Origin: JBBQKP01 sp038326995 | Lineage (GTDB): Bacteria > Planctomycetota > Phycisphaerae > Tepidisphaerales > Tepidisphaeraceae | DNA: 12,178 bases | Assembly (NCBI GenBank): GCA_038326995.1 | Contig: JBBQKP010000098.1 | Coordinates: 1-12,178 of the forward strand | Direction: 5' to 3' | Shown here: positions 5,893 through 12,178 of the stretch, in pieces | Numbering within the stretch: position 1 is the first letter of the stretch | Layout of the letters: the number at the start of each line of letters is the position of its first letter | Notes under the pieces: generated by a model | What the model saw: only the letters and a program-made list of their open reading frames with translations | Databases searched by the model: none | Told to the model about the DNA's origin: nothing | Position numbers and translations under genes: made by a program

Positions 5893-8835
5893 TTACTTCT
5901 GCGATTCATTTCCCATCATCAAGAAGGGCAGACTCATTTCGACGCTGATGGCCGGGGCGTCGAGCGTGCGGTCGATCTGACTCTTGGTCTCGCTCAGGTG
6001 AGCGAGGGTTGCCAGGTCGAGCTTGCCTTTGCCGTCTTTCATCAGGTCCGCGATGGTGGTCGACACATCACGCAGCGAGTAGCGGATCATGTTCTGAAGG
6101 TCCGCACTCATTCCGCCCGACGGCGCACCGCCCGCGAGCGCGAGCATGGACTTGAGCCACTGTTTCTGCAGGTTGCGTCGTGTGCTGGAGATCATCGGCT
6201 TGGCGTCGGTAAACGCCGCACCTTCGGCCAGCTTCAAGTTGCCCCAGATCATCGAGCGAGTATGGGAAATCAATTCCGCGGCGGTGAACTTGTCATCCAC
6301 TGCAGTCTTAAGTTCCGCATCGTACACGCGCTGAAGAACCTGAGGACTAACCAGGGGCATCAATGCAGCGGTCTGAAGCGAGAGCATCGTCTGGTGAACG
6401 GGGAAGTCGATTCGCGACGCGGGCGACGCGAATCCTTCGTCATAGTTACGCGGCACCGTCAGACGGTTGAGCAACTCCGGAGTCACCTTGATGAATTCGT
6501 CGTTGAACACGCTGGCGGCGAGGACTTCCAACGCTTCACGCTGCTTGGCGGCAGGTACGAGAGTCAGCGGCGCCTTGGCATTCGGATCGCCAGCGCGGTT
6601 GCGGTTGAACTCCTGACCGCCAATGATGCGCGATACATATGCGAAGCTGCGAACCTTGTCGGACATGAGCGACAAAAACGCGCCGCGAAGGAAGTGCTGC
6701 GGCTCGTCCTTGCCGACTGCCCACTGGTCGAACGTCGCGAGCATTTCGTCCGCGAGTTTGGCCTGTCCCTGAGCCCATGCGATCGGGTCGCTGGACATGT
6801 CCCAGCGGTTGCTGCGTGGGTCGGGCGAAGAGAATCCGTTTACATCTTCGTCAGTGGAGAATGCGAGGCCCGGCTCGTTGGATCTCTGCGCGATCTTGCT
6901 GAGCAGACCCGCCTCATTTTCACCCGCGCCGGGCGACTTGTAGCCGTACTCGATCGCCCACATGTCGTAAGGTCCGATGACGGGACTGGTGATCGCTTTT
7001 ACGGTTTCGATTTTGTCGCCGGGGAAAAGCAGCAGCGCGTTGTAGTCCATGGTCGAAGCGAAGGTCGCCTCGTTGTTACCCGCGTCGCGTCGCGTCTTGA
7101 TTTCATCGGGAGACAACCAGGTGCTGGCGATGAAGTTGTGTCGCAGGCCCACCGTGTGCCCGACTTCATGGCTTGTGATGTCTTTGACCATCTGACCGAT
7201 GAGCCGCTCGGGCACCTTGCGCTCGGCAGCAGGGACTGCAGCGGCTTGCGTCGCCATCATGCCCAGCATGTACATTTGCTGCTGCAAGCCCTGCGCGTAG
7301 GTACAGGCTTGCGGATTAGACAAGGGATTCGTATTCGAGCTGAATCTTGCAAGTGACGATGGTGCGGGGACGGCATCGCCTGAATCTGTGAGGAGCTCGG
7401 TGTTTTCAGCCAACGAGTTTCCCGCGCCGATCGACGCGTGCCGGCGCATCTCGCTGGCCGTCTCCTGAACGTCCGCCAGGGTCATGCCAGTCGGGATGAA
7501 CTTGGGGTTTTGCTCAAGAAAGCTGATCACGCCCGGCCCGTACAAGGTGGCCAGGGCTTGAGGCCCGAGCAAGTTGGTCAGGTCCTGCTGATAAAACCGC
7601 ACCATGCTGTCGTCGAAGATGATGTCGGCGTCGAGAATTTCGCCCGTACGCGGATCGGGACGGCTCGGGCCCATCGCAAAGCCGCGGCCCGTGACGATCC
7701 AGCGGAAGAAGTTATAGCGCGCGTCTTCGGGATCGATGTCCTTGAATTCGTTGTCGTCGGTCTGCTGATAGACAACGATTGCGCCGGTGATTCCGACGGC
7801 TTCGTAGGCCTTGTTCCATTCTTCGATGCCTTCGCGAACGAACCTGCGCCATTGAAGCGGCACGGTCTTTTCAATGATGAACACGATGGGCTCGACAGGC
7901 GGGCTGAGTTCGAGCGTCGGGTCTTTTTTCTGCAAGTTCCAGCGGTTGATATAGCGGACGAGGTTTTCGCGCTCGTTATAACCCGCGTTCCAATCCTGCC
8001 TGACGGTGGTGAAGTAGCCGACACGCTCGTCGGCGACGCGAGGCTTGTAACTTTGGCGGGCCAGATCAGGCAAGAGGCGGAACGAGTAGCCCACGCCCAC
8101 GGTTCCGCCGCCAGTCGGGCCGGCGGTAAGCACTTCAACCTGCACGAGCACGTTTTGCGGAAAGCTTTTGATGGCCGAATAACGGACCAGCCCGCCCCGA
8201 CGCGGATCGACATCGCCGAGTCCGGCGAAGCGTCCTGCTTGTGCGAAGAAACTGGTGAAGTCCACAACCGGATCGCCACTGTCCGCGCGGGTGATGATCG
8301 GCAGGATCGCCAGGTAGCCCGAGGTGTAGGTCGCCTCGACCGCACCGGTGATGGCGCGGTCTTTCGACTGCTTTTGCCGGACATCGGGTAGGGAAATCAG
8401 AAGGCGATTGCCAGAGACTTCGAAACGAACCAGATCCGTTCCCGCGGGCATGCCCATGCTGCTGCCGCGAGAGATTCCAGTGGCGAGCATCATATCCTTG
8501 CCGAGCAGAGCCTTGGGGATCTGGGCCAGAATTTTGGTCGCGTCTTTCGACGGGTCAGTGCCGTCAAAGGTGTAGAACGTAAACAGCCCACCCGCAGTAG
8601 TGGGCTTCATGTCGCCGATCACTTCCGCGAACGCGGGAAGCGCTCCAGCCTTCTTCTCGCCCGGCTGAACATTCGGCTGAACACTCGGCTGGGATTGTGC
8701 CAGTAGGACAGCAGATAGCGAATGGCTAAGCCCGCCGAAAGCCATCGCCGCGAGTGCGGCGAGTGTTATGGCGGGGTGCGCGACGTGTGAGAACGAACCA
8801 CTTGGCTTGGAAGCCCGACGTGATGAAGACGACAT
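5893..8835 (-). CDS. Exported zinc-dependent metalloprotease (DUF5117/DUF4953-type)
   Basis: A 980-residue secreted or envelope protease. A basic N-terminus followed by a hydrophobic segment (about residues 20-47) looks like a signal peptide, then a Gln/Pro/Val-rich linker (QPSVQPNVQPG). The active site HEVGHTVGLRH (about 556-566; 7138-7170) fits HExxHxxGxxH: three zinc-binding histidines and a catalytic glutamate. FASTMDYN (methionine about 596) matches a metzincin Met-turn. The layout and length suit the large bacterial proteins with DUF5118/DUF5117 N-terminal and DUF4953 zincin-like domains; these names come from recognition, not a search. The frame extends to a TTG at 8868, but the ATG at 8835 has GGAG seven bases upstream (8843-8846) and sets the signal peptide properly. 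Substrate unknown; probably extracellular protein breakdown. No frameshift is seen, and downstream is a stem-loop. Confidence 0.88.
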   Translation of the reverse strand: MSSSSRRASKPSGSFSHVAHPAITLAALAAMAFGGLSHSLSAVLLAQSQPSVQPNVQPGEKKAGALPAFAEVIGDMKPTTAGGLFTFYTFDGTDPSKDATKILAQIPKALLGKDMMLATGISRGSSMGMPAGTDLVRFEVSGNRLLISLPDVRQKQSKDRAITGAVEATYTSGYLAILPIITRADSGDPVVDFTSFFAQAGRFAGLGDVDPRRGGLVRYSAIKSFPQNVLVQVEVLTAGPTGGGTVGVGYSFRLLPDLARQSYKPRVADERVGYFTTVRQDWNAGYNERENLVRYINRWNLQKKDPTLELSPPVEPIVFIIEKTVPLQWRRFVREGIEEWNKAYEAVGITGAIVVYQQTDDNEFKDIDPEDARYNFFRWIVTGRGFAMGPSRPDPRTGEILDADIIFDDSMVRFYQQDLTNLLGPQALATLYGPGVISFLEQNPKFIPTGMTLADVQETASEMRRHASIGAGNSLAENTELLTDSGDAVPAPSSLARFSSNTNPLSNPQACTYAQGLQQQMYMLGMMATQAAAVPAAERKVPERLIGQMVKDITSHEVGHTVGLRHNFIASTWLSPDEIKTRRDAGNNEATFASTMDYNALLLFPGDKIETVKAITSPVIGPYDMWAIEYGYKSPGAGENEAGLLSKIAQRSNEPGLAFSTDEDVNGFSSPDPRSNRWDMSSDPIAWAQGQAKLADEMLATFDQWAVGKDEPQHFLRGAFLSLMSDKVRSFAYVSRIIGGQEFNRNRAGDPNAKAPLTLVPAAKQREALEVLAASVFNDEFIKVTPELLNRLTVPRNYDEGFASPASRIDFPVHQTMLSLQTAALMPLVSPQVLQRVYDAELKTAVDDKFTAAELISHTRSMIWGNLKLAEGAAFTDAKPMISSTRRNLQKQWLKSMLALAGGAPSGGMSADLQNMIRYSLRDVSTTIADLMKDGKGKLDLATLAHLSETKSQIDRTLDAPAISVEMSLPFLMMGNESQK

Positions 8836-8842
8836 ACAGAGA

Positions 8843-8846
8843 CTCC
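8843..8846 (-). promoter_or_regulatory. Shine-Dalgarno site fixing the metalloprotease start
   Basis: GGAG on the minus strand sits seven bases before the ATG at 8835. It favours that start over the upstream TTG at 8868, which has no such site. Confidence 0.7.
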
Positions 8847-8869
8847 AATAGAGAAAAGGGTTGATCAAG

Positions 8870-9520
8870 CTGCAGACAGTTGGTGCGATGCACTAACGAA
8901 GCATGACTATTGTGCGAATCAGTTTTCAGCTTTATGACCGATGACGACTCGTCTTCGGCCAGAGGCTGAGGATCTAAACTTCACCGGACCAATCCGAACG
9001 GACGACTGATTTTTTTGGAACAGCGCGGACTTCCACTGATTTTATTATACGCGCGGATTGTGCGCGAGTTGCACTAAATTATCGTTTATCATTGGTCATC
9101 TGTCGAAGACTGATAATATTTTTGGAAATCGGACTCAGTTTGTGTATCCCCGTCGCGGGCCTTTGACGCTTAGCAAACGAGCAAACCGTCGACGTCGATA
9201 GTCAATCGCACATCTGTGACGCCATTTCTGTTGGCACACCCCCACTTTTGGAGATTCTTCGTGATCCGCGATTCTCACAACAAAAGTCGTCTTTTTATCG
9301 TCTGATTAAAATTCCGGACGGCCTGACCCTTCGGAATGTCGTTACACTCGGCGAGCAGCGCCTTCAGGGCGGCGAAGACTTCGACAGCTTCACTTCCACC
9401 TTATTCACCGTTCGTGCTTCGCTCTTCAACAGTTTCGGCGAGGTCTCGATCACAGAACGCCGTAGCGCCGGTAATACTGTTCTATAGACTCGCCTTGCAG
9501 AGACGGCTGCTCTCAAAATT
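8870..9520. other. Gene-poor intergenic stretch upstream of the metalloprotease
   Basis: I see no convincing gene here. The lower half (8870-9240) is AT-richer and presumably carries the metalloprotease promoter and leader. The upper half (9248-9487) has an open plus-strand frame of 79 codons starting at TTG, with no Shine-Dalgarno site and no recognisable family. The minus strand opposite it also has short open frames, one reading AVEVFAALKALLAECNDIPK without a start codon and bounded by stops. Either could be a decayed gene; neither is strong enough to call. Confidence 0.4.
9044..9049 (-). promoter_or_regulatory. Perfect -10 hexamer TATAAT, possible metalloprotease promoter
   Basis: TATAAT on the minus strand, 209 bases before the metalloprotease ATG. 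The region 16-18 bases upstream offers only poor -35 matches (such as GCAACT or TGCAAC), so this would be a promoter with a weak -35 or one relying on an activator, with a leader of about 200 bases. It may be a chance AT-rich match. Confidence 0.35.
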
Positions 9521-9523
9521 CAA

Positions 9524-9551
9524 CGCCCACGTACCTTCGCGTGTGTGGGCG
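9524..9551 (-). terminator. Intrinsic terminator after the aminotransferase gene
   Basis: An 11-bp stem with two G-T wobbles (9524-9534 with 9541-9551) around a 6-base loop lies 29 bases past the aminotransferase stop. On the minus strand it is followed by TTGAATTTT, a moderate T-rich tail. The outer seven pairs (CGCCCAC/GTGGGCG) are the same as in the hairpin at 5838-5861. Confidence 0.7.
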
Positions 9552-9580
9552 GTCTATTTCTAATCAAAACATTTCGAGAT

Positions 9581-10714
9581 TCACTTCTTCCGGACCGACA
9601 TGATCCCCGCCAAAATCCTCTCCAGCGTGACGCATACGAGTTCGATATCGTCAGCAACCAGCGTGTTATAAAACGGCAACGCAAGCGTCCGTGCCGCCAC
9701 GTGTTCGGCTACCGGGAAGTCGCCCGGCTTGAAACCGAATTTCTCTCGCATGTAGGGCTGCAAATGGATCGGCGGGAAGTAATTGTTACAGCCGATATTC
9801 GCCGCGCGAAGCTGCCGCATAACTTCGTCGCGATCGCCCGGCTCAAACAAGTCATTGAGCCGCACGACAAACACGAACCAGCTCATGTGCTCGTCTTCGC
9901 GAATCGTCGGCAAAATCAGATAACGACTTGTCATCAATCGGTCGATGTACGTGTGCGCCACGCGGCGGCGTGCCTCTAGAATTTCTTCGATCCGGTCGCA
10001 TTGCACACTCCCCATTGCCGCGTTCATTTCAGACAGACGATAGTTATAGCCGAGCCGTTGGTGCGCGAGCCAGCTCATGCCGTCTCGTCCCTGATTGCGA
10101 AGCGACCTGCACATCTGAGCGAAGCGTGTGTCGTCGGTGACGATCATTCCGCCTTCGCCTGTGGTGATCTGCTTGTTCGGATAGAACCCGAAAACGCCCG
10201 CCCTGCCGAAGCTGCCGATGGAGCGGTCTTTTTGTTTACCGCCGAAGCCTTCGCAGCAATCTTCGATCATGACCAGTTCGTTCTTTTGTGCGATGCGTTC
10301 CAGCTCGATCATTCCGCCCGGATGGCCGAAGGTCTCGACGGCGACGATCGCGCGCGTTTTGTCCGTGATCGCGGCCTCTAACTTTGCGACATCCACGTTG
10401 AGCGTCTTGGGGTCGATGTCGACGAATTTCGGAATCGCATCGACGAACAAAATGCAATTCGCACTGGCGACAAAACTGAACGGCGTCGTCAAAACTTCAT
10501 CGCCCGCGCGAATTCCCGCCGCCAGCATCGCGCAGTGCAGGCCCGTCGTGCCGCTCGAAACGCCCACGGCGTAGTCACGCCCCGCGATCTTCGCCGCCTT
10601 CTCTTCAAACTCTTCCAGGCGAGGGCCGATCGACAGCGTGTTGCTGCGCATGACCTGGACCACCGCATCGATTTCTTTCTGCGTGATGTCGGGCTTGGAA
10701 AGCGGAATTGCCAT
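9581..10714 (-). CDS. DegT/DnrJ/EryC1/StrS family PLP-dependent aminotransferase
   Basis: A 377-residue type I-fold aminotransferase that puts an amino group on a keto nucleotide sugar, usually for surface polysaccharide, glycan or antibiotic sugar synthesis in the cytoplasm. The N-terminus PLSKPDI is typical. GVSSGTTGLH (about 51-60) lies where the cofactor phosphate binds; EDCCEGFGG (about 151-159) holds the aspartate (about D152) that pairs with the pyridine nitrogen. FGFYPNKQITTGEGGM (about 175-190) carries the Schiff-base lysine, about K181. LGYNYRLSEMNAAMG and NNYFPPIHLQPYM are further family marks. The frame opens at a GTG at 10780 that adds a 22-residue basic tail and abuts the preceding terminator; the ATG at 10714 gives the usual start and is preferred, although it lacks a clear Shine-Dalgarno site. 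No other nucleotide-sugar genes lie nearby, so the product is unknown. Confidence 0.92.
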   Translation of the reverse strand: MAIPLSKPDITQKEIDAVVQVMRSNTLSIGPRLEEFEEKAAKIAGRDYAVGVSSGTTGLHCAMLAAGIRAGDEVLTTPFSFVASANCILFVDAIPKFVDIDPKTLNVDVAKLEAAITDKTRAIVAVETFGHPGGMIELERIAQKNELVMIEDCCEGFGGKQKDRSIGSFGRAGVFGFYPNKQITTGEGGMIVTDDTRFAQMCRSLRNQGRDGMSWLAHQRLGYNYRLSEMNAAMGSVQCDRIEEILEARRRVAHTYIDRLMTSRYLILPTIREDEHMSWFVFVVRLNDLFEPGDRDEVMRQLRAANIGCNNYFPPIHLQPYMREKFGFKPGDFPVAEHVAARTLALPFYNTLVADDIELVCVTLERILAGIMSVRKK

Positions 10715-10782
10715 GATTGAAAACAGTACGCTCTGCGCGCGCGTGCGTCCAACAAGTAAAAATCGAAGATAAAAACGCACGC

Positions 10783-10816
10783 AAAAACGCGACGGCGTTT
10801 GACGGCCGTCGCGTTT
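10783..10816 (-). terminator. Intrinsic terminator after the thioredoxin-fold gene
   Basis: A perfect 12-bp stem, AAACGCGACGGC (10785-10796) with GCCGTCGCGTTT (10805-10816), around an 8-base loop. On the minus strand it runs into five Ts (complement of 10783-10787). It lies about 80 bases beyond the thioredoxin-fold gene's stop and ahead of the aminotransferase, so the two genes are separate units. On the plus strand GAATTTT follows the stem, so some two-way activity is possible. Confidence 0.8.
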
Positions 10817-10857
10817 GAATTTTCACTTACGTGCTATGGAGCCTGATTTATTCGAAC

Positions 10858-10897
10858 GGCGTCTTATTTCCCGACGTCTTACTTCCCGACGTCTTAC
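10858..10897. repeat. 15-bp tandem repeat carrying the stop codon
   Basis: TTCCCGACGTCTTAC occurs twice in perfect tandem (10868-10882, 10883-10897), with a partial, diverged third copy at 10858-10867. The thioredoxin-fold gene's TAA stop (10894-10896) lies inside it. Because the unit is 15 bases, the repeats keep frame: in-frame TAA codons recur at 10879-10881 and 10864-10866. Confidence 0.85.
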
Positions 10898-11982
10898 TTT
10901 TTTGCCGCTTCGTAGGTCTTGAGCGTTTCCTGCAGCTCTTCCTTCATATCGTCAGCAGCGGCGACGATCGCTTCCTTCTGCACTGCGATCGCATCATCGT
11001 GATGGCCCTGCTCGAACTTCGCCTTCGCAAGCGTATCCAGAATGCCTGCGTCCTTGCGATTCGTAAGCTCAACGGCCTTGGTCGCAAGCTTTTCGGCGGC
11101 CACGGGGTCACGCTTGGTCACGCTTTCTTCAGTCAAAATCGCCCAGGCAATCTCATTCAGTTCGCTCGCACTCGCCTTGGACGCGACCACGGCGTCGGTC
11201 ATCGCGTACGCCTTCTCCGGTTGCCCGGCTTGCAGGTAGATCGAGAACTTAATCAGCGGCACACGGTCGGCCAGCGAGGGTTCGATTTTTGCGAAATCAT
11301 CGATCAGCACCATCGCCTTGTCGATGTCACCCGCCTGTATTGCCTCGCCGAGTGCCTGATTGGCCTTTTCCTTTTTCTCCTGCAATGACCCTTCAGTCTT
11401 GGCGTCGTACTTTCCTTCGACGATTTTCTCAAGCACTGCATCCAGCTGCGAGGGATGACCCATCCACGCGAGAACGCCCTTCTGATCGACAATCATCGAC
11501 GTCGGGATTCCGTCTCGCCCGGCCGCGCGCATCCAGGTCGTCGCCATCACGCCTTCCTTGTTCGACGACTTGTCGTCCATGACGACGGCGAACGCCATCT
11601 TGTCGCCCATCTTTTCAACAAACGGCTTCACCTTGCTGTCGTCGCGTTCCCAAATATTTTGTGCAATGACGACGACGCCCTTGTCTTTGTATTTCGCTGC
11701 GGTTTCAGACAGGTGAGGCATCGCCGTGATGCAAGGCCCGCACCATGTCGCCCAGAACTCCATGATGTACACCTTGCCCGGCTCGAACTCCTTCACGGGT
11801 TCACCCTTCACCCACGTCGTGCCTGTCAGCGCGGGTGCCTTGTCGCCCACCTTAAGCGTGACGGCCTGCTGCGCCCCTTGCCTCGCCAGCGCTGTGGACT
11901 GCATTGCGACGATCGGGGCGACAACGATTGCCGCGGCTGCGACGCAGCAGGCGGCGAGGATGTTTTTCAAACGGCGGGTCAT
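10894..11982 (-). CDS. Exported thioredoxin-fold (TlpA/ResA-like) protein with TPR-like tail
   Basis: A 362-residue envelope protein. MTRRLKNILAACC and the following Ala/Val-rich run (to about residue 26), ending in ALA (about 31-33), look like a cleavable signal peptide. Residues about 40-190 form a redoxin domain of the AhpC-TSA/TlpA type: VGDKAPALTG, then EFWATWCGPC with the redox pair C81/C84, and the cis-proline in GIPTS (about P160). The tail (about 200-362) is helical with TPR-like repeats, for example NEIAWAILTEE and ILDTLAKAKFEQGHHDDAI. Such proteins reduce disulfides outside the cytoplasm, for instance in cytochrome c maturation; the tail probably binds a partner, unknown here. The frame opens further upstream (TTG/ATG near 12132), but the ATG at 11982 has AGGAG six bases before it (11989-11993) and starts the signal peptide. 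CC at 12-13 could instead be a lipobox-like site, though the fit is poor. Confidence 0.88.
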   Translation of the reverse strand: MTRRLKNILAACCVAAAAIVVAPIVAMQSTALARQGAQQAVTLKVGDKAPALTGTTWVKGEPVKEFEPGKVYIMEFWATWCGPCITAMPHLSETAAKYKDKGVVVIAQNIWERDDSKVKPFVEKMGDKMAFAVVMDDKSSNKEGVMATTWMRAAGRDGIPTSMIVDQKGVLAWMGHPSQLDAVLEKIVEGKYDAKTEGSLQEKKEKANQALGEAIQAGDIDKAMVLIDDFAKIEPSLADRVPLIKFSIYLQAGQPEKAYAMTDAVVASKASASELNEIAWAILTEESVTKRDPVAAEKLATKAVELTNRKDAGILDTLAKAKFEQGHHDDAIAVQKEAIVAAADDMKEELQETLKTYEAAKK

Positions 11983-11988
11983 GGCGAT

Positions 11989-11993
11989 CTCCT
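11989..11993 (-). promoter_or_regulatory. Shine-Dalgarno site fixing the thioredoxin-fold protein start
   Basis: AGGAG on the minus strand, six bases before the ATG at 11982. It is the clearest ribosome-binding site in the window and rules in the shorter form with an N-terminal signal peptide. Between it and the window edge I see no further gene and no convincing promoter boxes. Confidence 0.8.
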
Positions 11994-12178
11994 GAAAGGT
12001 TTGGTAGGTGAACGGATCTCTGCAAAGTATGTACGCGCATCTCGCAGATTGGTAGCACCGCACACAAAATTCACGACCGGCCTCGTGCTTCATCGTTCGG
12101 TCACACTTCAGCCGAGTGCACAGATCGTCCATTCCTCATGCCTTTCCGGTGCCGCGACTTGCGTATGAACACGCACAA

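Noticed and set aside
5848..7356. 502-codon open frame on the plus strand opposite the metalloprotease
   Set aside because: It is antisense to a gene with a clear catalytic motif and signal peptide. Its Arg/Val/His-rich product has no recognisable domain, as expected for the shadow of a GC-rich gene.
7438..8391. 317-codon plus-strand open frame, also opposite the metalloprotease
   Set aside because: Same reasoning: a mirror of biased codon use on the coding strand, with no start signal or recognisable motif.
8584..8605. AGCCCAC...GTGGGCT hairpin as a terminator
   Set aside because: It lies inside the metalloprotease coding region with no T-tract; probably coincidental.
8662..8691. Short repeated CGGCTGAAC-type units as a functional DNA repeat
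   Set aside because: They encode the QPSVQPNVQPG linker after the signal peptide; a low-complexity protein spacer explains them.
1..12178. CRISPR arrays, tRNA or rRNA genes, intact insertion sequences
   Set aside because: I saw no regularly spaced repeats, cloverleaf-like sequences, rRNA signatures or intact transposase genes in the window.

Overview
The window is a GC-rich (roughly 55-60 %) stretch of bacterial chromosome. The mix of genes suggests a planctomycete or related soil/aquatic heterotroph: a rhamnulokinase coupled to a Gfo/Idh/MocA oxidoreductase, a very large exported HExxHxxGxxH metalloprotease, a thioredoxin-TPR lipoprotein-like or periplasmic protein, and sparse Shine-Dalgarno sites. 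This placement is inference from gene content; no rRNA or other marker gene is present.

Layout. Positions 1-441 (minus) hold the start of an unnamed protein that runs off the left edge. Upstream of it on the same strand is a fructosamine-kinase/APH-fold kinase (474-1421). Divergent from that, on the plus strand, is a two-gene sugar operon: rhamnulokinase (1552-3057) and a Gfo/Idh/MocA oxidoreductase (3054-4064) joined by an ATGA overlap. From 4065 to about 5125 no intact protein gene is visible. On the minus strand this stretch holds the wreck of a group II intron reverse transcriptase/maturase (about 4205-4740). It also holds a compact unit with a near-consensus sigma-70 promoter (5031-5059) and a strong intrinsic terminator (4854-4891), which together predict a structured RNA of about 170 nt.

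The rest is all on the minus strand: a PlsC-type acyltransferase (5125-5751), the exported zinc metalloprotease (5893-8835), a gene-poor gap (about 8870-9550), a DegT/DnrJ/EryC1/StrS aminotransferase (9581-10714), and a secreted thioredoxin-fold protein with a TPR-like tail (10894-11982). Each of the last three genes is followed by a stem-loop, so they look like separate transcription units.

How they work together. Only the rhaB/Gfo-Idh pair is clearly functionally linked (deoxysugar or polyol handling). The kinase divergent from it belongs to the protein-deglycation family, another sugar-related job, and shares the regulatory gap. The others look like independent housekeeping or envelope functions: phospholipid acylation, extracellular proteolysis, surface-sugar amination and envelope thiol chemistry. 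The most interesting item is the isolated promoter-structure-terminator unit at 4854-5059, next to a decayed retroelement.
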